Shown piece by piece: positions 55,755 to 64,000 of a DNA stretch of 64,000 bases. Position 1 is the first letter of the stretch. Every line of letters starts with the position of its first letter. The position numbers were made by a program, and so were the translations under genes. This DNA comes from an uncultured SAR116 cluster alpha proteobacterium (GTDB lineage Bacteria > Pseudomonadota > Alphaproteobacteria > Puniceispirillales > Puniceispirillaceae). The stretch spans positions 1 to 64,000 of the forward strand of contig CACNSW010000001.1 in the NCBI GenBank assembly GCA_902623185.1, read 5' to 3'. The notes beneath the pieces are model-generated. The model was not told where the DNA came from. It did no database searches and worked only from the letters and a program-made list of their open reading frames with translations.

Positions 55755-56378
55755 ATGCAAGAATCATTTGATGATAAAACATGGGCCAACAAACTGGAAA
55801 CTGGGTTGGAAGCCATAACCTTTCTTGAAATTAATGATCCTACGAATGTGATCAATGACGCCGTTGACAGCCTTTATGCGAATATGGCGGAGAACGTTGC
55901 CATCTGCGAGACCACTATTAATCAAATCAGCAATGATGCCTATCGGAGTATTGCGCTAGCGAGGCTTCACTATAAAAAGATCGAACGGTTTGCTTTGGTT
56001 TTACCGGATGAATTCATGTATCCTGACGACAACAACATTCTATTTTCAGAAGAGTTTGACAGCAAGGTGTTTCAACTCTGGGCTAATGTAAACCGAAGTA
56101 TTCTTGGATTAGAAGAAATCTTGGCCTGCCTTAGCGATGACATCGCAACTGCCATAAGACAGCGTGTCGAGATGCTTAATTTTGCCGAGGATTTTGACGA
56201 GTGGATGCAAAAAACAGATGAAAATATTCTCCAAGGGTCAGATAGGGAAAAAAAGCACGTCGACATAGATGACACAATTTCCAATGCTGTACAGAGCGGT
56301 GCTGCGAGTTCGATCATTTTTCTCCTTGTCGCTGCTGCTCTCTTGGCGCCGCTTCTGAGTATGTGTACACAAACATGA
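55755..56378 (+). CDS. Hypothetical protein with C-terminal membrane anchor
   Basis: A 207-residue protein: a mostly helical, acidic soluble region (residues 1-180) and a hydrophobic C-terminal segment at about 184-201 (SSIIFLLVAAALLAPLL), like a tail-anchored membrane protein. No signal peptide. Segment SRDREKK-type charged residues precede the anchor. I recognise no family. It is followed 21 bases later by a methyltransferase gene on the same strand, probably in one transcript. Confidence 0.65.
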   Translation: MQESFDDKTWANKLETGLEAITFLEINDPTNVINDAVDSLYANMAENVAICETTINQISNDAYRSIALARLHYKKIERFALVLPDEFMYPDDNNILFSEEFDSKVFQLWANVNRSILGLEEILACLSDDIATAIRQRVEMLNFAEDFDEWMQKTDENILQGSDREKKHVDIDDTISNAVQSGAASSIIFLLVAAALLAPLLSMCTQT

Positions 56379-56399
56379 ACCTCAGATCGAGAAAAAGGC

Positions 56400-56996
56400 A
56401 TGGCAGACAAACAAACGCTTAACGTTTATGACGATAATGTGGATAAATACCGACAGCTCGTCGATAAGCTACCAGAACTTGAGTCGATTACTCAATTCAC
56501 CAGACAACTTAACCCTGGGGCGCTGATACTTGATTTAGGCTGCGGCATAGGCAATGCGGCGGCTCGGATGCGTGAACGGGGGTTTAACCTTGAATGCATT
56601 GATGGATCGCCCGAGATGGTCAAGGCCGCAAATGACACCTTTTCTTTGAATGCCAAGACGGCTTTTTTCAGTGACCTAGATACGATTGCGCATTACGACG
56701 GGATATGGGCCAACTTCAGCCTACTGCACACGCCCAAAGCAGATTTTCCAGCGAATTTACAGGCGATTAATACTGCCCTAAAACCCGGAGGCTATTTTTT
56801 CATATCGCTAAAAACTGGAGAAGGTGAAAACCGTGATGTGCTTGGCAGATTCTATGCCTATTATAAGGAAGATGAACTGAAAAACCTATTGCTACAAACC
56901 GGCTTCAAGCCGGGTCACACAAAGCGAGGTAAGTTGCGCGGCATGGCCGGCGATTTAGAGGATTGGTTTAGTGTCATCAGTTGTAAACAAAGGTAG
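56400..56996 (+). CDS. Class I SAM-dependent methyltransferase
   Basis: A 198-residue methyltransferase. Motif I LILDLGCGIGNAAARM (about residues 42-57) binds SAM, the acidic end of strand 2 is LECIDGSPEMV (about 66), and motif III is LKPGGYFFISLKTGEGE (about 128-144). NFSLLHTPKADF marks motif II. The substrate domain is minimal, as in small-molecule methyltransferases. It follows the tail-anchored hypothetical protein by 21 bases, with AAAGG just before the ATG. Substrate is unknown. Confidence 0.88.
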   Translation: MADKQTLNVYDDNVDKYRQLVDKLPELESITQFTRQLNPGALILDLGCGIGNAAARMRERGFNLECIDGSPEMVKAANDTFSLNAKTAFFSDLDTIAHYDGIWANFSLLHTPKADFPANLQAINTALKPGGYFFISLKTGEGENRDVLGRFYAYYKEDELKNLLLQTGFKPGHTKRGKLRGMAGDLEDWFSVISCKQR

Positions 56997-57198
56997 ATGA
57001 TGCCCAAGTTTTTATGAACCTCCAGCTATTCGCAGATTTCAAAGAAACTACTTCGCCGGCAGATTCAAGCACAATATACGAATAATTGAAAATATCTGAC
57101 AGAAGGGTCACACATTTTCATATTCACCCCGCAATGACATATGCAAAAAAATCATGTATCACAGCCTTTCATAAAGAATTCAATTTAAGGGCCACCCC

Positions 57199-58029
57199 AT
57201 GAAGTCAATTTTGATTACAGGCTGTTCAAGTGGTATTGGCCTTAATGCCGCGCTTTCCTTTCGCGATGCAGGCTGGGTCGTGATCGCCAGTTGCCGCAAG
57301 TTGGAGGATTGCGAAACAATGCGCAGTACATATGGAATGCAGAGCGTCCGCATTGACTATGAGGACGAGGAGAGCATCCGGAGTGGCTTTGCCACCACAC
57401 TCGAAATCACGAACAAACAGCTTGATGTGCTATTCAATAATGGAGCCTACGCAGTTCCTGCTCTTGTCGAAGATCTACCAACCGATGCGCTACGAGCGAT
57501 TTTTGAGGCAAATTTCTTCGGTTGGCACACGCTTACACGACTTGCCATCGCACAGATGCGCCAACAATCCGAGGGCCGAATCATTCAGAATTCATCAGTG
57601 CTTGGCTTCGCTCCCTTGAAGTTCAGAGGGGCCTATAATGCCACCAAATTTGCACTAGAGGGATTGACAGATACTATGCGTTTGGAACTGCACCGAACTA
57701 ATATTCACCTTATCCTCGTCGAACCTGGACCGATCCGAACACGTATCAGAGAAAACGCCTATGAACAATTTAAACATTGGATTGACTGGAGGGATACCGT
57801 TAGCAAATCTTGGTATGAAAATATCGCAATCCCTCACCTTTCTGCCATTAACCCACCGCCTGAAACTTTTGAATTGATGCCGGATGCAGTCACCAACGCA
57901 GTGATACAAGCCGCTACCGCATCACGCCCAAAACTACGGTACAGAGTTACCACCAGTACAACTTTAATGATGATCTTTCGGCGTATCCTCACCTCCCGTG
58001 CCTATGACAGGCTAGCGCGTCGCCTATAA
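57199..58029 (+). CDS. Short-chain dehydrogenase/reductase
   Basis: A 276-residue classical SDR. Cofactor motif ILITGCSSGIGLNAA (residues 4-18), NNGAYAVPAL (about 94, the NNAG position), catalytic Ser in IIQNSSVLGFAP (about 133) and the Y-x-x-x-K pair in GAYNATKFALEG (about 146-150). The LVEPGPIRTRIRENAYEQ segment follows. A C-terminal extension with basic residues (RRILTSRAYDRLARRL) is typical of the retinol-dehydrogenase-like branch. It stands alone; substrate is unknown. Confidence 0.92.
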   Translation: MKSILITGCSSGIGLNAALSFRDAGWVVIASCRKLEDCETMRSTYGMQSVRIDYEDEESIRSGFATTLEITNKQLDVLFNNGAYAVPALVEDLPTDALRAIFEANFFGWHTLTRLAIAQMRQQSEGRIIQNSSVLGFAPLKFRGAYNATKFALEGLTDTMRLELHRTNIHLILVEPGPIRTRIRENAYEQFKHWIDWRDTVSKSWYENIAIPHLSAINPPPETFELMPDAVTNAVIQAATASRPKLRYRVTTSTTLMMIFRRILTSRAYDRLARRL

Positions 58030-58796
58030 CAATAGTGGCCAAGCATCAGAAACAAACAAGTTAATAGCCTTCGCTGTATTGTCCCAGGCATAATGGGGAG
58101 TGGATTACGGAACCATCATTATGTTGATGCTAGCCTCCCTTCTAACAGAAACATCAAAAGCATTATTGGCCTTTGACTGCCCACAGTAAGCCTCTGTATA
58201 CTAATACTTTTCAATGATCTGGAGACAGCGATAATACTTATACTTGTCCTTTAATTTGTGCCCAATCTCCAGCAAGCGCTTGTTGGTGTTATGGCTGGAA
58301 CGTTACTGAGATGGTTTTAGCCACTATTGTTACCTGCGACAGTTGCTGTCTGTCTGGAGATAGCCCTATTTACGCTATTTCATCCACATTGGCTCCAGTC
58401 GATGATTGAAATTCTTATACTTCTGTATGCCGCCTTAGGCCTTATCGCCCCGCAGTAGCTAATTGAATAACAATCATGAACGGCCAGTCGGTGTGGTTTG
58501 TGAGCTAATGAACGGTGTTCTAACCGGCTTCTTCGAAGCGTATATGGATAGTTAAGAATAGAAGAACCTCAGCGAAATGGGTTCGATCGAGGGGAAGTAG
58601 AGAAATACGAGTAAGACATGTGTCACCGAATGTTTAATTATCTATATCAAGTGGATGAATTTGGAATCAAACATGCAGCTACTAACCCCTTGAACTTGCT
58701 TTTGGTAACTTTATTGAGTGAGTGTCTGTTTGATGCAAACCGACGGCTTAGCAACCATAAGTCCCTTGCTATTGGTTTTAAAGTACTAAGGGAAAG
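58030..58796. other. Low-coding stretch with a gene remnant
   Basis: About 770 bases between the SDR and the esterase gene. It contains a decayed membrane-protein frame (separate entry) and a 61-codon frame (58618-58803, plus) with no recognisable character. I see no intact gene. Confidence 0.5.
58210..58458 (+). pseudogene. Remnant of a membrane protein gene
   Basis: One plus-strand frame reads as continuous membrane-protein sequence interrupted by stops. FNDLETAIILILVL is followed by a TAA (58252-58254), then FVPNLQQALVGVMAGTLLRWF, a TAG, PLLLPATVAVCLEIALFTLF, HPHWLQSMIEILILLYAALG and a final TAG at 58456-58458. The regular hydrophobic composition and single shared frame suggest a decayed gene whose parent family I cannot name. 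Confidence 0.4.
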
Positions 58797-59723
58797 CTAT
58801 TGATCCCCTAGCCAAATACCACGACCCAGATCATTTAGCGCCCCAACGATTCGCGCAAAACTTTGCTTTGCGCGAGATACAGTATGGCGGCCCCGCAAAT
58901 AGCCATGCACCAGCCCCGGTTCATTGATCCACAGGGATTTGCCACCCGCAGCGGCAATCCGCTGACAATATTCACGACCATCATCACTCAATGGGTCACA
59001 CTCGGCCGAGACCACGATCGTTGGCGGCAACTCGGAAAACTCCCGGTCCGTTAAGGGCGCAAAGGTTGGATCATGGCGCGGTGGTTGGCCTTTTACCCTG
59101 ATTCGCTCAAAAAACATTACATCATCAAGTGACAGCATAGGTGCGGCAGCATGAACTAAATAGCTACCGCGGCCAGGATCACCGCCAAGAGCTGGGTAAA
59201 TTAACAGCTGGCCTACAATTTGTGCAGTCCTGTCTCGAAGAGTATGCGCAACCGCTGCTGCTAAATTACCCCCGGCGCTGTCACCACACAAAAGGAGGGG
59301 CAGATTCTCCATCTGAAGCACATACCGGGTGGCAGCCAGTGCATCATCAAACATTGATGGGTGGCGGTATTCCGGTGCGAGCCGGTAATCAACGGCAAAC
59401 AAATCATAGTTAGTCGCTGCACAAATCTCAGCGCACAAATCATCATGGCTCTCCAACCCACCCATTATAAAGCCGCCACCATGAAAATATACAATGCGGG
59501 CACCACTACCACCAGCACTGTAGTGTCTTAGACCAACACTGCCTGTCCTGCGCTCTTTAACCTTAATGCGCTCGGGTCGGCCCACAGCAAAAGCTCTACA
59601 CATTGCATCATAAAGGCGGCGCTGCTCAAAAACTGAGAGCTGCACTGCGCTCTTAGGGTAGTAGCTATACGAAACACGTATGAATCTCCATGTCTCAGAG
59701 TCAATCATCGCGTCGTAATCCAT
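58797..59723 (-). CDS. Alpha/beta hydrolase (HSL/esterase family)
   Basis: A 308-residue esterase/lipase of the hormone-sensitive lipase group. It shows the oxyanion motif VYFHGGGFIMGG (about 77-88), nucleophile elbow LCGDSAGGNLAAA (about 150), acid residue in SAECDPLSDDG (about 240) and catalytic His in LVHGYLRG (about 272). I chose the ATG at 59723, which is preceded by GGAGGAAG; an open-frame start eight codons upstream is less likely. Acts on short-chain esters in most relatives; no linked pathway is seen here. Confidence 0.92.
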   Translation of the reverse strand: MDYDAMIDSETWRFIRVSYSYYPKSAVQLSVFEQRRLYDAMCRAFAVGRPERIKVKERRTGSVGLRHYSAGGSGARIVYFHGGGFIMGGLESHDDLCAEICAATNYDLFAVDYRLAPEYRHPSMFDDALAATRYVLQMENLPLLLCGDSAGGNLAAAVAHTLRDRTAQIVGQLLIYPALGGDPGRGSYLVHAAAPMLSLDDVMFFERIRVKGQPPRHDPTFAPLTDREFSELPPTIVVSAECDPLSDDGREYCQRIAAAGGKSLWINEPGLVHGYLRGRHTVSRAKQSFARIVGALNDLGRGIWLGDQ

Positions 59724-59906
59724 AATCTTCCTCCCAACTGATGACACTCAGGCAAACAAATTAGCAATGAACCTAGCCCAAATCTCAGCATAAAGGTAAT
59801 CGATGCTCACCCTGATATTTTTCACACAATTTATAATTTAACGGGGTAGATTACAGAAAGTGATTGTCAACCCTCTACGGGCTAATCCAGAAAAGGTAAC
59901 AGGTCG

Positions 59907-60836
59907 ATGTTAAAAAACATATCACCTTCAAGTAAAGGTGCCATCATGCTCGTTACTGGTATCTCAATTTTCGGTTTTTCCGACAACCTCACCCTAATGG
60001 TCTCTAATCAGGTAGGTGTTGGTCAGTTTCATTTTAGTCGATCAATGTTTGCAATTATAATAGTTGCTTTTTTGGGCCGAGTGTGGGGTTTGTCTGTAGT
60101 TCCGCGCTATTGGAAGCCAGTATTGGCAAGAACAGGTTGTATGGTCACATCAATGCTTCTTTATTTTGGCGTTATGCCGATGATGCCAATTGCCGAAGCT
60201 GGAGCAGGATTGTTTTCCTCACCAATTTTTGTTCTACTGTTCTCAATTTTCTTTTTAAAGGAGCGCATTGGCTGGCGGCGGATTTTTGCGGTAATTATAG
60301 GTAGCGTTGGCGTTCTGCTAGTGTTGCGCCCTGGGAGTGTTGGATTTTCCATCTACCACATGCTGCCCATACTTGCCGGCGCATCCTATGCCATCGGATC
60401 CATCATCACTTATCGTTACCTGCGTGAAGAGAGCTGTCTCGCAATCTTAATGAGTTTTCTTGTTAGCATTGGGGCAGTCGGAGCATTTGTCACAACAGGA
60501 CTGACTTATTTTCCTGTCGCCACCGAACTGTATGATCAGGCACCGTTTTTGTTCTCTGGTTGGCAGGCTGTTTATGGCATGTTTTGGGTCTGGATCGTAG
60601 CGATTGCTGTTGGTGCATCTATCGCGCTGTCACTGATGACACGAGCGTATCAGCTAACAAAGACAAGTTACGCGGCAATTTATGAGTATGCTTATTTGCT
60701 CTCGGTAGGGCTTTTTAGTTGGCTATTTTGGGACGTGATCCCTAACGCTATCAGCATTGTTGGGATATTTCTGATTATTCTGGCAGGTGTTATAATCATG
60801 TTGGCGCAGCAACGCCACAGTGAATACCTAAGCTAA
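59907..60836 (+). CDS. DMT superfamily (EamA) transporter
   Basis: A 309-residue inner-membrane transporter with ten predicted segments in two EamA repeats. The repeat motifs are AEAGAGLFSSPIFVLLFSIFFLKERIGWRR (first half, about 97-126, in two parts) and the matching second-half YAAIYEYAYLLSVGLFSWLFWD. Family members export amino acids, drugs or other metabolites. It is divergent from the esterase gene. Substrate is unknown. Confidence 0.9.
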   Translation: MLKNISPSSKGAIMLVTGISIFGFSDNLTLMVSNQVGVGQFHFSRSMFAIIIVAFLGRVWGLSVVPRYWKPVLARTGCMVTSMLLYFGVMPMMPIAEAGAGLFSSPIFVLLFSIFFLKERIGWRRIFAVIIGSVGVLLVLRPGSVGFSIYHMLPILAGASYAIGSIITYRYLREESCLAILMSFLVSIGAVGAFVTTGLTYFPVATELYDQAPFLFSGWQAVYGMFWVWIVAIAVGASIALSLMTRAYQLTKTSYAAIYEYAYLLSVGLFSWLFWDVIPNAISIVGIFLIILAGVIIMLAQQRHSEYLS

Positions 60837-61169
60837 CTGACTGACTACAAAAGTTCGGTAGTAGGAACATTTACCGTTATAGATTGGCATTAAAGTCAAT
60901 GGCTTGTCGACTTGCTCGGCTTTCCCTTGCTTGTAAAAAGAACCAAAAGTTATAAGCAAAGAAAGCATACCAAAGATCGAACCAACTGTGTCACCGATCA
61001 AATATCCCCCGATAATCCCCAGAACATCGCCAGTTGGTTCCATATAGGCCTTAATGAGTGCTCCAGTCATCGAATTGAAAACAAATACCAAGATCACCGC
61101 AAATGCAATACCTCGCCAATTTGGCGTTTGATGAGCTTTAGGGTAAACACTAAGATTCATCAATTTCAT
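60828..61169 (-). CDS. Small membrane protein
   Basis: A 113-residue protein from the ATG at 61169 (MKLMNLSVYPKAHQTPNWRG), with two hydrophobic segments (about residues 20-36 and 48-75, including GIIGGYLIGDTVGSIFGMLS). I recognise no family. The 3' end overlaps the stop of the EamA gene by 9 bases in convergent orientation. The glycine-spaced helix looks genuine, so I rate it as probably real. Confidence 0.55.
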   Translation of the reverse strand: MKLMNLSVYPKAHQTPNWRGIAFAVILVFVFNSMTGALIKAYMEPTGDVLGIIGGYLIGDTVGSIFGMLSLLITFGSFYKQGKAEQVDKPLTLMPIYNGKCSYYRTFVVSQLA

Positions 61170-61286
61170 GAATTCAAAAGCAATGACCGTCGATGAAGCG
61201 GCAATTTTCGCACGCAACATATCCTTTATTGACGACGAAGAACCAATAAAACTCTACGTTACAGCATACGTGACGGTGATTTTAGT

Positions 61287-61505
61287 CTACACAAGAGCAA
61301 GTAAAGCTTTAGAGCCCAATAGCCTGGACGCAAGTACTCTACAGGCATGAGATAGAAAGAATACGCTGGCGTATGCAGTCAGTGAGCCAAGTATCTTTTC
61401 TTCAATTGGTCGTATCAAAAATATTTGCATAAACAGCACACAGATATGGATTAGAGCGACAATGCCCAACCAATTTGAAATAAAATTTGTCAGAAATAAC
61501 TTCAC
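61287..61505 (-). CDS. Possible small membrane protein
   Basis: A 72-residue frame with two hydrophobic stretches (about 10-32 and 43-70). No family is recognised. It lies 117 bases upstream of another small membrane protein on the same strand. AT-rich DNA readily produces hydrophobic open frames, so this may be spurious. Confidence 0.3.
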   Translation of the reverse strand: MKLFLTNFISNWLGIVALIHICVLFMQIFLIRPIEEKILGSLTAYASVFFLSHACRVLASRLLGSKALLALV

Positions 61506-62337
61506 AGAATTCTATCTTGCTTGACCAACAGCCATAATGATAAGCCGCAACGATAATTTCATTATCAAATTTGCACAAATGTTACCATTCCGATGCGACT
61601 TTAATTAAGTGTTATAATTTCAGATAATTAGTTGAAGCGATCATTGTTTATTTTGGAACAAGTAATAAGAATAAGGCCTTCGTTTGGCTTGAGCTCTGTC
61701 AAACCAAGCAAGAGCATCCCTACAAAACTATAGGCTATGGCACCGCAAACTCGCGGATAAAGATGAATTGCTTTTTTAAACATTGGTGACAATTCACTCC
61801 AAAGGTAAGGACTAACGTCAAACTATCCAATATTTGGTATTTCAACGCCACAAAGTGCGATACAAGACCACGCAAAACTTAATGGGAAGGGTATCTGCTT
61901 CAGACTCAAAACAGCGCGGTTGATCATTAATTACCTCACCAAAAGCAACTCTGCCATGTGGATATGAATCCGGGCGCGCCCCAGGTTTGCTCATCAGCTT
62001 AATCATAACAGGTGTATGAGGCATCTATTTCGTGACGCATAAAGGCCTTGGTTTGTGTTAACCACCATAAATAGATACTATATGTCAGCAAACTGCAGGT
62101 GAATAATACGCGATATACTCTAGTAAAAAACAATCATACGGCTCTACATATCCTTATAGTTATTCGTACAACGTAGATCGTACATATTGAGAACTCTAAA
62201 AATGCTTAACACTCGGCCAGGGGGCATACAGAGACAAAGACAGATGTTAAGGTTAGTTTGAACCAAAGGCTAATTTTCATTATTTAGGACTTGGCGCGCG
62301 TCACCTAAAGTAGATGAGTAAGATATTGGTGATGCAA
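61506..62337. other. Mostly gene-free AT-rich stretch
   Basis: About 830 bases. One 60-codon reverse frame (61842-62024) has a protein-like start (MPHTPVMIKLMSKPGARPDS) but no family and no ribosome site I trust. Nothing else is convincing. Confidence 0.5.
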
Positions 62338-62769
62338 TTAGACAGATGTGGTCAAGACCGCCACGCCCACTAAAACAATAAAAAGCGATGCTCTAGCTAT
62401 TGGAGAAACTATTTTAATTACTTTCGGATTGGGTGGATTACCTTGCTTAGATTGTTTTGTTAAATGAAGGTTCAAAAAAGCCACTGTGCCAATTAGGGAA
62501 GTCGCACCTAAAAGCTTGAGGTGGAAAGGCCAGCCTAAATCAAAGCTACCGTATACTTTGTAGGTTAAAGGCATTCCGGTAACCCAAAGTATGACTATTG
62601 CGATTAGGCCAAGTCTTGCTAACGTTTTCATTGTCTTTTGGACTGGCGGTGCTGGTGGGATTCCCGCTTTTTGGTGATTCTTAAACAACATAACATTTGC
62701 AACACCCAACCCGCCTGCCAAAAATAGCGATAAATAATGCAAGACTTTCAATACAATAACTGTGGTCAC
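62338..62769 (-). CDS. Four-helix integral membrane protein
   Basis: A 143-residue membrane protein with four hydrophobic segments (about residues 4-24, 44-63, 76-95 and 116-140). I place the start at a GTG at 62769, which has GGGAG about 7 bases upstream; the open frame extends 29 residues further with a basic, non-membrane sequence. Conserved-looking elements include LKVLHYLSLFLAGGLGVAN and LWVTGMPLTYKVYG. It resembles small DUF2269/CopD-like membrane proteins by topology only. Function is unknown. Confidence 0.6.
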   Translation of the reverse strand: MTTVIVLKVLHYLSLFLAGGLGVANVMLFKNHQKAGIPPAPPVQKTMKTLARLGLIAIVILWVTGMPLTYKVYGSFDLGWPFHLKLLGATSLIGTVAFLNLHLTKQSKQGNPPNPKVIKIVSPIARASLFIVLVGVAVLTTSV

Positions 62770-63976
62770 CCTAAACTCCCTTTTCCTTTTCAACAGCGGC
62801 CTTGCAAACCGCCACAATTTGCAGAATAGGATTGCCTGTACGGATGAGTTTTGCAATAGACGTAAGAGTTGAAGGGCCGTTTATAGCAGGGATGGGGATT
62901 GCTACCTTGATTGACAGATAGCCTTCATTAACCGGCCGATCTCCAAATGGCCTTCTCCTTACTTTAACATCGGCGATAGCCGCTTACCTTAAAGAAACGG
63001 GGGAGCTAATCAATATTACCAATATTTGTTTCATAATTTTAAAAGTTTTATTATTTCTATAAATACCTAGGTGAATAGCCTCGAAAAGTTTTGAATGATT
63101 AAGCTAAAAAATATTCTGCATAATTTTACGTCTACAGATTATTTAAGGTGTATTCTTTGTAAAAGTAATTAGTTCTCAGGTAGAATCATAATGGCTCTAT
63201 CTATTAAAAAATTTAAGATTTACAGGGTCTTGCCTCTCAAGAACAACGAGCAACGAGATTGCTGGCCCAATAGACCGTGTCACATCGATCTTTTGTCTGA
63301 AGTTATTTACAGACAAACTAACAGCCGTAATAGCCAATAAGCCTCATCGGAATATTATTTCGAAAGTGATATAAGCCACGTCTGAGGGCACAATGAGTAT
63401 TCCATAATTCAGATACTTGGATACCGCGATTTAAATATTGCCGAAAAACACAGGGAATCAACGAGTTTTTAAAAGAAAGAATGGTGCAGCCAAATAAAAC
63501 TGCGTTCTATTTTTCGCCGTAATCTTAAAAAGCCTGCCTCGCCAACCATTAATAAAACCGCCCTGTATACTACCATCTGTCAAACCCTAATACCGTCGGG
63601 AAAATTTGTTGTGCTATACTAAACACCCAAAGATTACTCCAAAGTACAAAAATAGATTTCCACGAAGAGTGCCCAATTACCCCCGCCACAAAACATCACG
63701 TAGGTAATTCATTGCTAGCAATTCGAGAGGGCCTTTAGATGATCACTTATGGACTGCAACCCTACGAAAATGACTTCAAATTACTAATCAAATTACAGCA
63801 ACTTTATGCAGCTTCATTTTAAACTTGGTTGTAATTTCTAATAACCAACTCTGCAGGAGCGATTGCTGGAAGACCATGTTCAGAAAACTAACGATGTTTT
63901 AAATCTGGTTTTCAAATCAGATGACGAATAATCAGGGTTTGAATACAAAACGACCCAAGTATAACAAGGAGAGTTA
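62770..63976. other. Gene-free AT-rich stretch at the right end
   Basis: About 1.2 kb with no open frame over 60 codons of coding character, no tRNA and no obvious structured RNA. It is strongly AT-rich. It contains the leader of the gene that begins at 63977. Confidence 0.55.
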
Positions 63977-64000
63977 ATGAATAACAAAAAGGTTTTGGTA
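63977..64000 (+). CDS. Start of a gene cut by the right edge
   Basis: ATG at 63977 with AAGGAG 5 bases upstream (63966-63971), followed by the codons for MNNKKVLV and open to the window end. Too short to identify; the good ribosome site supports a real start. Confidence 0.55.

Noticed and set aside
58618..58803. 61-codon plus-strand frame
   Set aside because: No family, no ribosome site, overlaps the esterase stop; probably chance.
61842..62024. 60-codon reverse frame
   Set aside because: Protein-like start but no supporting context; left unannotated.

Overview
The window looks like chromosome from a marine-type alphaproteobacterium, probably a Rhodospirillales or SAR116-like relative. The evidence is small families largely restricted to Alphaproteobacteria (DUF2794, DUF3126, DUF1489), the gene order yfgM-bamB-der, a short-chain-acyl-type regulator divergent from aceA, and an emphasis on urea, ammonium and small organic compound uptake. 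This placement is inferred from protein families read by eye; no search was run. I see no rRNA, CRISPR array, prophage or insertion sequence.

Region by region. 1-2901 (minus): urease operon ureD-A-B-C, with ureC cut by the left edge. 3166-3240: tRNA-Val(GAC). 3.5-9.3 kb: N-formylglutamate amidohydrolase family protein, then yfgM-bamB-der, then small alphaproteobacterial conserved proteins. 9.3-10.2 kb: LysE exporter with a small membrane partner. 10.2-13.4 kb: an AT-rich, gene-poor insert with a polysaccharide deacetylase, a formyltransferase and a GNAT enzyme. 13.4-18.8 kb (minus): guaA (broken by a one-base homopolymer shift), an RsmB-type rRNA methyltransferase, guaB and rlmE. 19-28 kb: MATE pump, glnE, MFS transporter, secreted nuclease, DUF1489 protein and MgtE. 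28-33.6 kb: acyl-type regulator and isocitrate lyase, then glycerate kinase and a 2-hydroxyacid reductase. 33.7-38.4 kb: a four-gene BMP/nucleoside-type ABC importer. 38.6-41.5 kb: amt-glnK with a divergent LysR regulator. 41.5-51 kb: scattered metabolic genes (class V aminotransferase, pgi, FAD oxidoreductase, AEC transporter) and a clearly decayed HI0933-family flavoprotein gene. 52-54 kb: a two-subunit aconitase X operon preceded by a DUF1330 gene. 54-64 kb: lower coding density, with orphan proteins, a methyltransferase, an SDR, an esterase, a DMT transporter and small membrane proteins. A new gene begins at the right edge.

How the genes work together. Nitrogen is the strongest theme: urease, N-formylglutamate hydrolysis, Amt with its PII protein GlnK, the glutamine synthetase adenylyltransferase GlnE, and purine-linked functions (GuaA, GuaB and a BMP importer that may carry nucleosides). 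A second theme is C2/C3 metabolism: isocitrate lyase makes glyoxylate, and the neighbouring reductase and kinase pair handles hydroxypyruvate or glyoxylate and glycerate.

The least understood pieces are the aconitase X operon, whose small subunit lacks the serine-containing loop I expect in the characterised enzymes, the AT-rich sugar-modification insert, and the orphan acidic and tail-anchored proteins at 54-56 kb. Two likely single-base frameshifts (guaA, and a small secreted protein near 55.2 kb) may reflect assembly error rather than biology.
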